64,000 bases of DNA, taken from positions 1 through 64,000 of the forward strand of contig CAKNKY010000003.1 of NCBI GenBank assembly GCA_930987725.1. Direction: 5' to 3'. A program made the position numbers and the translations under genes. The DNA comes from an uncultured Anaeromassilibacillus sp. (lineage in GTDB: Bacteria; Bacillota; Clostridia; Oscillospirales; Acutalibacteraceae). Position 1 is the first letter of the stretch; each line of letters opens with the position of its first letter. The notes beneath the pieces were generated by a model. That model was not told the origin of the DNA and did no database searches. It saw only the letters and a program-made list of their open reading frames with translations. Below, piece by piece: positions 37,397 through 47,740 of this stretch.

Positions 37397-39514
37397 ATGA
37401 TGAAACGTGAAACCGCACGAAAGCTGGCCAGGGAGCTGGTGGCGCAGATGACGGTGGAGGAGAAGGCTTCGCAGCTTCTGTTCCAGGCTCCCGCCATCCC
37501 GCGGCTGGGCATCCCGGCCTACAACTGGTGGAATGAGGGCCTGCACGGCGTCGCCCGCGCCGGCACGGCCACCATGTTCCCCCAGGCCATCGGCATGGCC
37601 GCCATGTTCGACGCGCCCATGATGCAGGAGATTGGCTCCGTGATTGCAGACGAGGCGCGCTCCAAGTACAACATGCAGTCCGCCCTGGGCGACCGCGATA
37701 TCTACAAGGGCCTGACGCTCTGGTCCCCGAATGTGAACATCTTCCGCGACCCGCGCTGGGGCCGCGGCCACGAGACGTACGGCGAGGATCCGTTCCTCTC
37801 CTCCCGTCTCGGCGTCTCGTTCATCAAGGGGCTGCAGGGGGACGGCGAATACCTGAAAACGGCTGCCTGCGCCAAGCACTTTGCCGTGCACTCCGGCCCG
37901 GAGGGCAAGCGCCACGAATTTGACGCGCACGCCACGCCGAAGGACATGTGGGAGACGTATCTGCCCGCATTCGAGGCCTGCGTGAAGGAAGGCAACGTGG
38001 AGGCCGTCATGGGCGCGTACAACCGCACGAACGGCGAGCCCTGCTGCGGCAGCAAAACGCTGCTCAAGGACATCCTGCGCGATACCTGGGGCTTTGAGGG
38101 CCATGTGGTCTCCGACTGCTGGGCCATCTGCGACTTCCACACAACCCACAAAGTGACCTCGACGCCGGAGGAATCCGCGGCGCTGGCTCTGCAGAACGGC
38201 TGCGACGTCAACTGCGGCTCCATGTACGGCCACCTGCTCGAGGCGCTGCAGCAGGGGCTGATCACGGAGGATCAGCTCACCACGGCGGCGGAACGGCTGT
38301 TCACCACGCGCTACCTGCTCGGCATGTTCGACGAGAAGTGCGAATACAACAAGATCCCCTATGAGGACACCGATTCCCCGGAGCACAACGCGCTGGCGCT
38401 CGAAGCGGCGCGCCGCTCCCTTGTGCTGCTCAAGAACGACGGCCTGCTGCCGCTCAACCGCGAAGCGCTGCACAAGGTGGCCGTAATCGGCCCGAACGCA
38501 GACAGCCGCGCCTCGCTGAACGGCAACTACCACGGCACCCCCTCCCGCAGCGTGACGGTGCTGGAGGGCCTGCGCCAGGAGCTGGGCGACGGCGTGCGCC
38601 TCTTCTACAGCGAAGGCAGCCACCTGTTCAAGGACCGCGTGGAGGGCCTGGCCCTGCCGGGCGACCGCCTGGCGGAGGCGAAGGCCGTCGCCTCCCTGAG
38701 CGACGTGACGGTGCTCTGCCTCGGCCTCGACGAGACCATGGAAGGCGAGCAGGGCGACACCTCGAACCTGAGCGCTTCCGGCGACAAGCTCGGCCTCGAC
38801 CTGCCGCCGGCTCAGCAGGAGCTGCTGGAGGCGGTTGTCTCCACCGGCAAGCCGGTCATCCTCGTGATGCTGGCCGGCAGCGCGCTCAATCTGAGCTACG
38901 CGCAGGAACACTGCGCCGCCATCGTGCAGGCCTGGTATCCCGGCGCCTGGGGCGGCCAGGCTGTGGCGGAGCTGCTGCTGGGCAAGTACAGCCCCTCCGG
39001 CCGCCTGCCCGTGACCTTCTATGCGCCGTCGAATCCGCTGCCGGACTTCGAAGACTACAGCATGAAGGACCGCACGTACCGCTATCTGCATGAGGAGCCG
39101 CTCTATCCCTTCGGCTACGGCCTTTCCTACACGGCGTTCTCCTATGAGAAGCTGGATGCGCCCGAGTCGATTGCCGCAGGCAGCGACATGCAGGTGACGG
39201 TAAAGGTGCGCAACACCGGTTCCCGCGCCGGCGCCGAAGTGGTGCAGCTCTACCTCTCCGGCCGTCCGGGCGAAAACCAGCCCATCCGCAGCCTGTGCGG
39301 CTTTGCCCGCGTGGAGCTGGACCCCGGCGAGGAGAAGGATGTCACGCTGCAGATTCCGTCTTCCGCCATGCTTACCGTGGCGGAAGACGGCTCCCGCGCC
39401 GTGCTGCCTGGGCATTACTGCCTGACGGCCGGCGGTTCCCAGCCGGACAGCCGCAGCCTGGAGCTCACCGGCAGGGAAACGCTCTGCTGTTTCTTTGACG
39501 TGAAGGAGGCGTAA
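37397..39514 (+). CDS. Glycoside hydrolase family 3 (beta-xylosidase/beta-glucosidase)
   Basis: NWWNEGLHGVARAG, GRGHETYGEDPFLSSRLG, GHVVSDCWAICDF; C-terminal FnIII-like domain. Confidence 0.94.
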   Translation: MMKRETARKLARELVAQMTVEEKASQLLFQAPAIPRLGIPAYNWWNEGLHGVARAGTATMFPQAIGMAAMFDAPMMQEIGSVIADEARSKYNMQSALGDRDIYKGLTLWSPNVNIFRDPRWGRGHETYGEDPFLSSRLGVSFIKGLQGDGEYLKTAACAKHFAVHSGPEGKRHEFDAHATPKDMWETYLPAFEACVKEGNVEAVMGAYNRTNGEPCCGSKTLLKDILRDTWGFEGHVVSDCWAICDFHTTHKVTSTPEESAALALQNGCDVNCGSMYGHLLEALQQGLITEDQLTTAAERLFTTRYLLGMFDEKCEYNKIPYEDTDSPEHNALALEAARRSLVLLKNDGLLPLNREALHKVAVIGPNADSRASLNGNYHGTPSRSVTVLEGLRQELGDGVRLFYSEGSHLFKDRVEGLALPGDRLAEAKAVASLSDVTVLCLGLDETMEGEQGDTSNLSASGDKLGLDLPPAQQELLEAVVSTGKPVILVMLAGSALNLSYAQEHCAAIVQAWYPGAWGGQAVAELLLGKYSPSGRLPVTFYAPSNPLPDFEDYSMKDRTYRYLHEEPLYPFGYGLSYTAFSYEKLDAPESIAAGSDMQVTVKVRNTGSRAGAEVVQLYLSGRPGENQPIRSLCGFARVELDPGEEKDVTLQIPSSAMLTVAEDGSRAVLPGHYCLTAGGSQPDSRSLELTGRETLCCFFDVKEA

Positions 39515-39577
39515 GCCCTCCTCCGCACCGGCCGCGCATGTAAGCTTTTTACCAATTACAGAAATGAGGATACAAAC

Positions 39578-41053
39578 ATGGCAAATCTTTTCGTCAACAC
39601 AGCCCGAAAGGGAGCTGTGATCAACCGCAACATCTACGGCCACTTTTCGGAGCACCTGGGCCGCTGCATTTACAACGGCTTCTTCGTGGGAGAAAACAGC
39701 TCCATTCCGAACGTGAACGGGATGCGCACCGACATTGTGGAGGCGCTGCGGAATATCCGCATTCCCGTGCTGCGCTGGCCGGGCGGCTGCTTTGCAGATG
39801 AATACCACTGGAAAGACGGCATCGGCCCGAAGGAGACGCGCAAACGCATGGTCAACACGAACTGGGGCGGCGTCGTGGAGGACAACTCCTTCGGCACGCA
39901 CGAGTTCATGGAGCTGTGCCGCCAGCTGGGCTGCGAGCCGTATATCACCGGCAACGTGGGCAGCGGCACCGTGCAGGAGATGAGCGAGTGGGTCGAGTAC
40001 ATGACGTTCGACGGCGTCTCCCCCATGGCGGAGCTGCGCCGCAAGAACGGCCGCGAGGAGCCCTGGAAGCTCACCTACTTCGGCGTGGGCAATGAAAACT
40101 GGGGCTGCGGCGGCAACATGCGCCCGGAATTTTATGCGGATCAGTTCCGCCGCTATGCGACGTATGTCCGCAACTATGGCGACAACAAGATTTACAAGAT
40201 TGCGTGCGGCCCGAATGTGGAGGACTATGAGTGGACCGACAAATTCATGGCCCTGGCCGGGCAGTACTGCAACGCGATCAGCCTGCACTATTACACGCGC
40301 ATTGACGCGCACGACTGGTCGAAGAAAGGCTCTGCCACCGGTTTCCCGGAGAAAGAGTACTGGTCCACCATCGTGAGCGCGCTCTGGATGGAGGAGCTCA
40401 TCTCGAACCATCTGGAAATCATGCGCCGCCACGATCCGGAACGCCATGTGGATCTGGTGGTGGATGAGTGGGGTACGTGGTTTGACGTCGAGCCCGGCAC
40501 GAACCCCGGCTTCCTCTATCAGCAGAACTCCATGCGCGACGCCGTCACCGCGGCCATCACGCTCAACATCTTCAACCGCCACGCGGACAGCGTGACCATG
40601 GCGAACATTGCGCAGACGATCAACGTGCTGCAGGCCATGGTGCTCACCGACGGCGAAAAGATGCTGCTCACCCCGACGTACCACGTGTTCGATCTCTACA
40701 AGGATCATCAGGACGCCAACCTGCTGGAAAGCTACACGGAAACGCGTGAGGTCGGCGACGAGGAAAGCCGCGTGCCGAACCTGCACGAGTCCGCTTCGGT
40801 TGACAGCGAAGGCCGCATCCACATCACCGTAGCCAACACCTCGCTCTCCGGCGGGGAACCGCTCGCCGTGCATGTGCCCGGCCGCGAGGGTGCGAAGGCG
40901 TCCGCCCGCACGCTTGCCGGCGTGATGGATGCGCACAACACCTTTGAGCAGCCCGACGCCGTGAAGCCCGTTCCGCTCGATGTGCAGTGGAAGGACGGCT
41001 CCCTGTGCCTCACCCTGCCGGCCTGCAGCGTGACGGCCATCACCATCGAATAA
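39578..41053 (+). CDS. Glycoside hydrolase family 51 alpha-L-arabinofuranosidase
   Basis: [49 protein letters not shown]. Confidence 0.96.
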   Translation: MANLFVNTARKGAVINRNIYGHFSEHLGRCIYNGFFVGENSSIPNVNGMRTDIVEALRNIRIPVLRWPGGCFADEYHWKDGIGPKETRKRMVNTNWGGVVEDNSFGTHEFMELCRQLGCEPYITGNVGSGTVQEMSEWVEYMTFDGVSPMAELRRKNGREEPWKLTYFGVGNENWGCGGNMRPEFYADQFRRYATYVRNYGDNKIYKIACGPNVEDYEWTDKFMALAGQYCNAISLHYYTRIDAHDWSKKGSATGFPEKEYWSTIVSALWMEELISNHLEIMRRHDPERHVDLVVDEWGTWFDVEPGTNPGFLYQQNSMRDAVTAAITLNIFNRHADSVTMANIAQTINVLQAMVLTDGEKMLLTPTYHVFDLYKDHQDANLLESYTETREVGDEESRVPNLHESASVDSEGRIHITVANTSLSGGEPLAVHVPGREGAKASARTLAGVMDAHNTFEQPDAVKPVPLDVQWKDGSLCLTLPACSVTAITIE

Positions 41054-41083
41054 TATACAGGGCGCCGGTTTTTCCGGCGACGC

Positions 41084-41116
41084 GGAGGAGGCTCCCTTTT
41101 GGGGGCCTCCTTTTTT
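41084..41116 (+). terminator. Terminator for the plus-strand GH operon
   Basis: GGAGGCTCCC-tttt-GGGGGCCTCC-TTTTTT. Confidence 0.85.
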
Positions 41117-41141
41117 GAGCCGTTTTCCGAAAAAAATGTGG

Positions 41142-41173
41142 AAAAAAGGCCGGATCCTGCTCCGGATCCGGCC
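41142..41173 (-). terminator. Terminator for the GH29 gene
   Basis: AAAAAAGGCCGGATCC..GGATCCGGCC read on the minus strand. Confidence 0.85.
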
Positions 41174-41189
41174 TTTCATGGAGGGAAAA

Positions 41190-42659
41190 TCAGGCGTTTT
41201 CGAGTTCGATTGCCAGGCAGTTGACCATGTCCGTGGGCATCTTGTCCGGCAGCTTGACGGTGAGCGTGCCGAAGTTCTGCGCGAACGGCACATTGCCTTC
41301 GCCCAGCAGGCGCACGGAACGGACTTTCTCGCTCGGCAGGAGGCTCTTGACAACGGCGGTGCGGTTCTCGGGCGCGCGCATCTGGAAGGCGTAAACCGTG
41401 TTGCCCTTGCAGGTGAAGCGGTAATCCGAGGAGGTCCAGGCGGCCTCCGTCTCGGTAAAGCCCTCGATCACGGTGCGGGTATCGCCCTCGCTGGAAATCC
41501 GCCACGGGCGCGTGCCGTAGACGCCTTCGCTGCAAACGGCAAACCAGCCGGCCAGCGATTCCAGGATCCACACGGCCTCGTCGTCGATGGAGCCGTCCGG
41601 ACGCTGGAGCACGTTGAGCAGCATGGTGCCGTTCTTCGAGATGATGTCGACGAGCATCTCCACGATGTGGGAAGGACGCTTGAAGGTCTGACGCACGTCG
41701 TAGAACCAGTTGCCGATGCAGGTGTCCGTCTGCCAGGGCTGGGGCAGGATGTCGGGCAGCTGGCTCTTCTCGATGTCGAGCACGCCGATGCGGTAAACCT
41801 CCGGGCGGCGATCCTTCTGGTTGTACACAGCGCGGTTTTCGCCGTACTTTGCAATGGACGTATTGTAGAGATGGGACACGGCCTCCAGGCCGAAGGAATA
41901 GTCAGCATCGCCGGGGGTGCCTACGCCCAGCTCGGCAAACGGCAGGCCGCCGTCGGAGTAGAGCAGATCCGGCTGATATTTATCGATGAGTTCCTTCATG
42001 ACGGCCAGCCAGTATTCGCGGAACTTCCGGTTCTTCGTATACCACTTGTGCAGATCCATGGTTCCTTCGTTGTCGATGTGCTCCGAAGCGTTGTCGTGAT
42101 AAAAATCACGGTAGGCCGGATCGTTTCCGTCATACGGCACACCGGCATAGGGGCCATAGCTGTCGTGGTTCTTGTTCACATACCACCAGGAGAACGACGC
42201 GCCGAGGTGCTCCGTGAGGCCGAAGGGCAGACCGTGCTTGTCCGCCGCCTTCTTCCACAGGCCGCAGATATCCTTGTGCGGGCCCACCTGAACGGAATTG
42301 AAGCGGTTCAGCGCGGAATCGTAGTTGAAGAAATGGTCGTGGTGCATCGCCTGGCCGACAAAGTAGCGCGCACCGGCCTTGACATAGAGATCCATGAGGG
42401 CTTCCGGATCAAACTTTTCGGCCTTCCACAGCGCGCAGAGATCCTTGTAGCCAAACTTGGACGGATGGCCGTAGTGGCGCAGATGATAGAGGTACTGCGG
42501 CGTGCCCTGGATGTACATGTTGCGGGCGTACCAGTCGCCGTACATGGGGACAGACTGCGGGCCCCAGTGGGACCAGATGCCGAATTTTGCGTCGCGGAAC
42601 CAGTCCGGGCACTGGTACTGACGCAGGGAATCAAAGCTTGCCTGAAATTTTTCCGCCAT
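41190..42659 (-). CDS. Glycoside hydrolase family 29 alpha-L-fucosidase
   Basis: WFRDAKFGIWSHWGPQSVPMYGDWYARNMY, DLLYSDGGLPF. Confidence 0.93.
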   Translation of the reverse strand: MAEKFQASFDSLRQYQCPDWFRDAKFGIWSHWGPQSVPMYGDWYARNMYIQGTPQYLYHLRHYGHPSKFGYKDLCALWKAEKFDPEALMDLYVKAGARYFVGQAMHHDHFFNYDSALNRFNSVQVGPHKDICGLWKKAADKHGLPFGLTEHLGASFSWWYVNKNHDSYGPYAGVPYDGNDPAYRDFYHDNASEHIDNEGTMDLHKWYTKNRKFREYWLAVMKELIDKYQPDLLYSDGGLPFAELGVGTPGDADYSFGLEAVSHLYNTSIAKYGENRAVYNQKDRRPEVYRIGVLDIEKSQLPDILPQPWQTDTCIGNWFYDVRQTFKRPSHIVEMLVDIISKNGTMLLNVLQRPDGSIDDEAVWILESLAGWFAVCSEGVYGTRPWRISSEGDTRTVIEGFTETEAAWTSSDYRFTCKGNTVYAFQMRAPENRTAVVKSLLPSEKVRSVRLLGEGNVPFAQNFGTLTVKLPDKMPTDMVNCLAIELENA

Positions 42660-42725
42660 TTTCCGTTACACTCCTTTTGTTTCGGGGAAGTCATGGGAAC
42701 GGGCTGCCCGCTCCGTTTTCACAAA

Positions 42726-42739
42726 GCAAAACGTTTCAC
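42726..42739. promoter_or_regulatory. LacI/CcpA-like operator site upstream of GH29
   Basis: GCAAAACGTTTCAC imperfect palindrome. Confidence 0.5.
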
Positions 42740-42863
42740 TTTTTCTCTGAAAAAAAGCGGCACGCCTTCCACCGCGCACATCCTCCTTACTTTGTGAAAA
42801 TGAACCTGCCCCCTCCCTTGTCCACACCAATGCGGGCAGCCGGCACTTTTTCACACAGCACAG

Positions 42864-42877
42864 GCTAAACGTTTTAC
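42864..42877. promoter_or_regulatory. LacI/CcpA-like operator site in the GH29-GH36 divergent region
   Basis: GCTAAACGTTTTAC imperfect palindrome. Confidence 0.5.
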
Positions 42878-42955
42878 TTTTCTGCCGTGATCATATCACA
42901 ACAGGCAGGCGATGTCAACGGAAAAATGAACGGAACTTCGATTTTTCGAGCAATC

Positions 42956-42984
42956 TTGACAAGGACGTTTTCCTATGCTATTTT
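42956..42984 (+). promoter_or_regulatory. Candidate sigma-A promoter for GH36
   Basis: TTGACA (42956-42961) N17 TATTTT (42979-42984). Confidence 0.55.
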
Positions 42985-43044
42985 TTAGAAAACAGACAGG
43001 CACAATGAAACAAAATAATATAAAGAAAAAGGAGAGGATTCCTG

Positions 43045-45111
43045 ATGGCAACCCTGATGAGCCGTTTCCCGCTGGGCGACATGGTCGCCCTTTACCTGAC
43101 GGACGAGGAAAAGCATGTCGGCTTTCTTCTGGTTCCGGCGGAAACGGAACCTGAGATTGTGAAAAAGGACTGCGCCGTGGACAGCCTCGTGCAGGTGCAC
43201 GTGCGCGGCGATCTCGTCCCCCCCGCTTACGGCAACGGCCACACAATGTGCGCTTCCGCCTCCACCAGGCGGATGCATTTTCTTTCCCAGGAGCAGGAAG
43301 GCGACCGGATTGTGACCACCCTTTCCGACGGCGAGGGACGTGTGGCACGCCACACGGTCACCTGGCATGAGGGCCTGAAGGCGGTGCGCGTCTCCACCAC
43401 GTTTGTGAATGAAACTGCCGCCCCCCTGACGCTGGAATATCTCTCCAGTGTGAACATGGGCGGCCTGACGCCGTTTGAGGATGGCGACGCGCCGGGCTGC
43501 CTGACGGTGCACCGCGCGCGTTCCGCCTGGAGCGCAGAAGGCCGCTTCGTGTGCGAGAGCGTGGAATCGCTCGGGCTGGAGCCCTCGTGGTCCACGCACG
43601 GCTTCCGCGTGGAGCGCTTCGGCCAGGTCGGCTCTATGCCGGTGCGCCATTACCACCCCTTCGCCGCCGTGGAGGACAAAAAACGCGGCGTCGTGTGGGC
43701 CATGCAGCTTGCGTGCCCCGCTTCCTGGGAGATGGAGCTGCGCCGCAAGGACAGCGGCCTTTCCATGACGGCCGCTCAGGCGGGCTATGAATTCGGCCAC
43801 TGGTGGAAGACGCTGCAGCCCGGCGAATCCTTCACCGGACCGGAAGCGCTGTTCACGGCCGGCCGCGGGGCGGCGGATCAGGTATTCCAGCGGCTGCTGA
43901 CCATCCACATGGAGGATTTTGTGGACAAGGATCGCCTGCCTCCCGTGATGTTCAATGAATACTGCACCACCTGGGGCGTTCCCTCCTATGAAAACCTGAG
44001 CCGGATTGTAGACTGCATCCGCGACAAGGGCATGGAGTATCTCGTGATCGACTGCGGCTGGTACGGAAGCCGGGAAGTGCCGTGGGGCCTGTGCAACGGC
44101 GACTGGATTCCGAACGAAGAGCAGCTTTTCCCCGGCGGCCTGCAGCGCACCGTGGATCTCATCCGAGACGCGGGCATGAAACCCGGCATCTGGTTTGAAC
44201 CGGAAACGTGCGGCCCGCGCTCCCAGATTTCCCAGCACAAAACAGAATGGCTTCTCAAACGCAATGGCGCCCTCATCGACGAGGGAACCCGCCGCTTCCT
44301 CAATATGCAGGACCCGGAGGTCAAGGCATATCTGCATGAGCGCGTGGCGGACTTCCTGAACCGCTATGGCTTCGCCTACATCAAGATCGACTACAATGAG
44401 ACGATCGGCCTGGGCTGCGACGGCTGGGAAAGCCCCGGCGAGGGCCTGCAGCAGAACATGCAGGGCACGCTGGACTTCTTCCGCATGCTGCGCCGCGAGG
44501 TGCCGGGCCTGTGCATTGAGTGCTGCTCCTCCGGCGGCAACCGCCTCGAGCCTTCGTTCCTGCGGCTGAGCAACATGGCTTCCTTCTCCGACGCGCACGA
44601 ATGCGTGGAGATCCCGATCATCGCGGCAAACCTGCAGAAGCTCATGCTTCCGGCGCAGTCGCAGATCTGGGCCGTGCTGCGCGCAGGTGATTCGCTGCGC
44701 CGCATCAACTATTCCATGGTCAACGGGTTCCTCGGTGTGCTGTGCCTTTCCGGCGACGTGTATGACCTGAGCGACGCGCAGTGGAAGCTGGCGGAGGAAG
44801 GCATTTCCTTCTATAAGGAGATCCGGCCGATCGTGCAGCGCGGCGTTTCGTACTTCTACGGCGAGCGCAGCGAGAGCATGCGCCATCCCGAAGGATGGCA
44901 GGCCGTGTGCCGCCGCGGCGAGAACGGCGAAACGCTCGTGACGGTGCACACCTTCGGCGGTGAGCTGCCGGAGCGCGTCACACTGCCGGTGGAGGCTTCG
45001 GAGATCCGCCGTGTGCTTTGCACCGAGGGCAACGAGGTCACACTGGAGAACGGGAAGCTCACCGTGGATCTGCACGCCAACTTTGAGGCAGTCGCCGTCC
45101 ATCTGGCCTGA
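43045..45111 (+). CDS. Glycoside hydrolase family 36 alpha-galactosidase
   Basis: YLVIDCGWYGSREV, GMKPGIWFEPETCG, YIKIDYNETIGLGCDG, CCSSGGNRLE. Confidence 0.93.
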   Translation: MATLMSRFPLGDMVALYLTDEEKHVGFLLVPAETEPEIVKKDCAVDSLVQVHVRGDLVPPAYGNGHTMCASASTRRMHFLSQEQEGDRIVTTLSDGEGRVARHTVTWHEGLKAVRVSTTFVNETAAPLTLEYLSSVNMGGLTPFEDGDAPGCLTVHRARSAWSAEGRFVCESVESLGLEPSWSTHGFRVERFGQVGSMPVRHYHPFAAVEDKKRGVVWAMQLACPASWEMELRRKDSGLSMTAAQAGYEFGHWWKTLQPGESFTGPEALFTAGRGAADQVFQRLLTIHMEDFVDKDRLPPVMFNEYCTTWGVPSYENLSRIVDCIRDKGMEYLVIDCGWYGSREVPWGLCNGDWIPNEEQLFPGGLQRTVDLIRDAGMKPGIWFEPETCGPRSQISQHKTEWLLKRNGALIDEGTRRFLNMQDPEVKAYLHERVADFLNRYGFAYIKIDYNETIGLGCDGWESPGEGLQQNMQGTLDFFRMLRREVPGLCIECCSSGGNRLEPSFLRLSNMASFSDAHECVEIPIIAANLQKLMLPAQSQIWAVLRAGDSLRRINYSMVNGFLGVLCLSGDVYDLSDAQWKLAEEGISFYKEIRPIVQRGVSYFYGERSESMRHPEGWQAVCRRGENGETLVTVHTFGGELPERVTLPVEASEIRRVLCTEGNEVTLENGKLTVDLHANFEAVAVHLA

Positions 45112-45234
45112 CGGCCCGGCGCTCTTTCGCCTCACCCTTTCTCGTTTGGAAACGCAGGGGGACGGTTTGCCTTTTTCCGGCAAGCCGTCCCTTTTCAGAA
45201 TGGCCGCCTGGCGGTCGGGACAGGAGGAACCGGA

Positions 45235-47649
45235 TTGAAACGACAGGAACTTGCCGCAGGGTGGAAACTCCTGTGGCACGGCAGGGAGATCGAAACGCAG
45301 ATTCCCTGCTCGCTTTACGGCGATCTCACGCGCTGCGGCGAGATCGCGGACCCCTATTATCGGGACAACGAGACGGAAGCGTTTGCGCTTTCACGCGAGG
45401 ACTGCACCTATGCCCTCACTTTTTCGGCAGACGGCGATCTGCTCTCCTGCGCGCGCCTGCTGCTCCGCTTTGAGATGATCGACACGCTGGCGGACGTCTG
45501 GCTCAACGGGACGTGCGTCGGCTCCGCCTGCAACATGCACCGGGTGTGGGAATTCCCGGTGAAGGGCGTGCTGCGCGAGGGGACAAACCGCCTGGAGGTG
45601 CGGCTGCACGCGCCGCTGCCCTTCCTGGAGCAGCAGGTGGCGGAAAACGGCTCCATTCCCTGCAACGGCGACACCGTGGACGGCTTTCCCTATCTGCGCA
45701 AGTCGAGCTGCATGTTCGGCTGGGACTGGGGGCCCCGCCTGCCGGACATGGGCCTGACGCGGCCCGTGTCGCTTCTGGGCATCGACACCGCCCGCCTCAC
45801 GGATGTGCTTGTGCGCCAGCGCCATGAGGACGGGCGTGTGTTTCTCTCGTTCCGCCTGCACACGGAAGGCACTGCGGACGGCTGGCGCGTGACGGTGACC
45901 GGCCCGGACGGCGGTTCGCAGAGCTGGGAAGCCCCCGCCGGCGAGGTGGAAATCGAGCAGCCGCAGCTGTGGTGGCCGCGCGGCTACGGCGCGCAGCCGC
46001 TCTACACGGTGCGTGTGGAACTGTTCTGCGCAGGCGAACCGGCGGATGTGTGGGAGAGGCGCATCGGCCTGCGCACCATGCGCGTGCACCGCGCGCGCGA
46101 CAAGTGGGGAGAAAGCTTCGCCCACGAGGTCAACGGCGTGTGCGTGTTCGCCATGGGCGCAGACTACATCCCGGAGGACTGCCTGCTCGGCCGCGTCACA
46201 CCGTCACGGACGCGTCATCTGCTGGAGCAGGCCGCGCTGGCCAATTTCAACACGGTGCGCGTGTGGGGCGGCGGCTACTACCCGGACGACGCCTTCTACG
46301 ATGCCTGCGACGAGCTGGGCCTGCTGGTATGGCAGGATCTCATGTTTGCCTGTGCCACCTACCGCCTGACGGAATCGTTTGAAGCAAACATCACGCGCGA
46401 GATCGAGGAAAATGCGCGGCGCATCCGTCACCACGCCTGCCTGGCGCTCTGGTGCGGGAACAACGAGATGGAAAGTTTCCTCTATGACGGTTACGGCGAA
46501 ACGCCGCAGCTCAAGGGCGATTACACGCGCATGTACAGCTATGTGATCCCCAAAATTCTGCGCCGCGAGGATCCGGACACCTTCTACTGGCCTTCCAGCC
46601 CGTCCTCCGGCGGCGACTTTGACCTGCCGCAGGACGAAACACGCGGCGACGCGCACTACTGGGAGGTTTGGCATGGCTTCCGGCCCTTCCCGGAATACCG
46701 CAGCCACCTGTTCCGCTATGCTTCCGAATTCGGCTTTGAATCGATGCCCGCGATGAAGACGATCGAATCGTTCACCGAGCCGGAGGATCGCAATCCCTTC
46801 TCCTACGTGATGCAGCGCCACCAGAAATGCAGCGGCGGCTACGCCAAGATGATGACATATCTCACGGAATATTTCCGCTATCCGACAAGCCTGCCGCTGT
46901 TTGTCTACGCCTCGCAGCTCATGCAGGCGCAGGCCATGCGCTACGCGGTGGAGCACTGGCGGCGCTTCCGCGGCCGCTGCATGGGAGCCATCGTGTGGCA
47001 GCTCAACGACTGCTGGCCCGTCGCCTCCTGGTCCTCCATCGACTATTTCGGCCGCTGGAAAGCGCTGCACTATTTTGAAAAACGTTTCTTCGCGCCGGTG
47101 CTGCTCTCCTGCTGCGAGGAGGGCATGCTCACGCAGGGCTGGAACGTCAACGCGCGCGGCCCCGCTCCGAAAAAAAGCATCCGGCTGAATGTTTCCAATG
47201 AAACGCGCAAAGAAAAGCACCTCACGGTGCGCTGGAGCCTGCGCGACAGCCGCTCCCGCGTGCTGGAAACGCACAGCGAGGACGTGACGGCCGCGCCTCT
47301 CTCCGCCGTGTGGCTGGAAAAGCAGGAGCTGCCGCAGGCGGACCTGCGCCGCCACCACGTGTGGTTTGAGCTTCTGGAAAACGGCGAGATCCTCTCACAG
47401 GGCAGCGCCCTCTTCTGCACGCCGCAGATCTATGAATACGAGGACCCGGCGCTCTCCGTGCGCGTGGAGGGGGATGAACTCGTGGTGACGGCCGCCGCCT
47501 ATGCCTCCTGTGTGGAGCTGCTCAACGAACAGGAGGACTGGGTGCTCTCCGACAACTACTTCGACATGGAGGCCGGCGAAAAGCGCGTGCGCGTGCTTTC
47601 CGGCAAAATCGACCGCGTGCGGGTGCGCAGCGTGTACGACATCGGCTGA
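45235..47649 (+). CDS. Glycoside hydrolase family 2 beta-mannosidase (TTG start)
   Basis: CMFGWDWGPRLPDMGLTRPV, LWCGNNEMESFLYDGY acid/base, RYASEFGFESMP nucleophile; AGGAGG upstream of TTG. Confidence 0.92.
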   Translation: MKRQELAAGWKLLWHGREIETQIPCSLYGDLTRCGEIADPYYRDNETEAFALSREDCTYALTFSADGDLLSCARLLLRFEMIDTLADVWLNGTCVGSACNMHRVWEFPVKGVLREGTNRLEVRLHAPLPFLEQQVAENGSIPCNGDTVDGFPYLRKSSCMFGWDWGPRLPDMGLTRPVSLLGIDTARLTDVLVRQRHEDGRVFLSFRLHTEGTADGWRVTVTGPDGGSQSWEAPAGEVEIEQPQLWWPRGYGAQPLYTVRVELFCAGEPADVWERRIGLRTMRVHRARDKWGESFAHEVNGVCVFAMGADYIPEDCLLGRVTPSRTRHLLEQAALANFNTVRVWGGGYYPDDAFYDACDELGLLVWQDLMFACATYRLTESFEANITREIEENARRIRHHACLALWCGNNEMESFLYDGYGETPQLKGDYTRMYSYVIPKILRREDPDTFYWPSSPSSGGDFDLPQDETRGDAHYWEVWHGFRPFPEYRSHLFRYASEFGFESMPAMKTIESFTEPEDRNPFSYVMQRHQKCSGGYAKMMTYLTEYFRYPTSLPLFVYASQLMQAQAMRYAVEHWRRFRGRCMGAIVWQLNDCWPVASWSSIDYFGRWKALHYFEKRFFAPVLLSCCEEGMLTQGWNVNARGPAPKKSIRLNVSNETRKEKHLTVRWSLRDSRSRVLETHSEDVTAAPLSAVWLEKQELPQADLRRHHVWFELLENGEILSQGSALFCTPQIYEYEDPALSVRVEGDELVVTAAAYASCVELLNEQEDWVLSDNYFDMEAGEKRVRVLSGKIDRVRVRSVYDIG

Positions 47650-47740
47650 AAGTCTGTTTGCGCTTTCCGGCCCGATGATCTATAATGAAGGATGACAGAA
47701 TCCGCAGCTGCAGCCCTTATTTCGCAAAGGAGGGAGTCTC

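Noticed and set aside
34526-41353. 2275-aa open frame on the minus strand opposite GH8-GH39-GH3-GH51
   Set aside because: Plus-strand genes here have clear catalytic motifs. The long antisense frame is expected where TTA/CTA/TCA codons are rare in GC-rich genes; its translation is low-complexity and has no recognisable domain.
42985-45279. 764-aa minus-strand ORF opposite GH36
   Set aside because: Antisense shadow of alpha-galactosidase.
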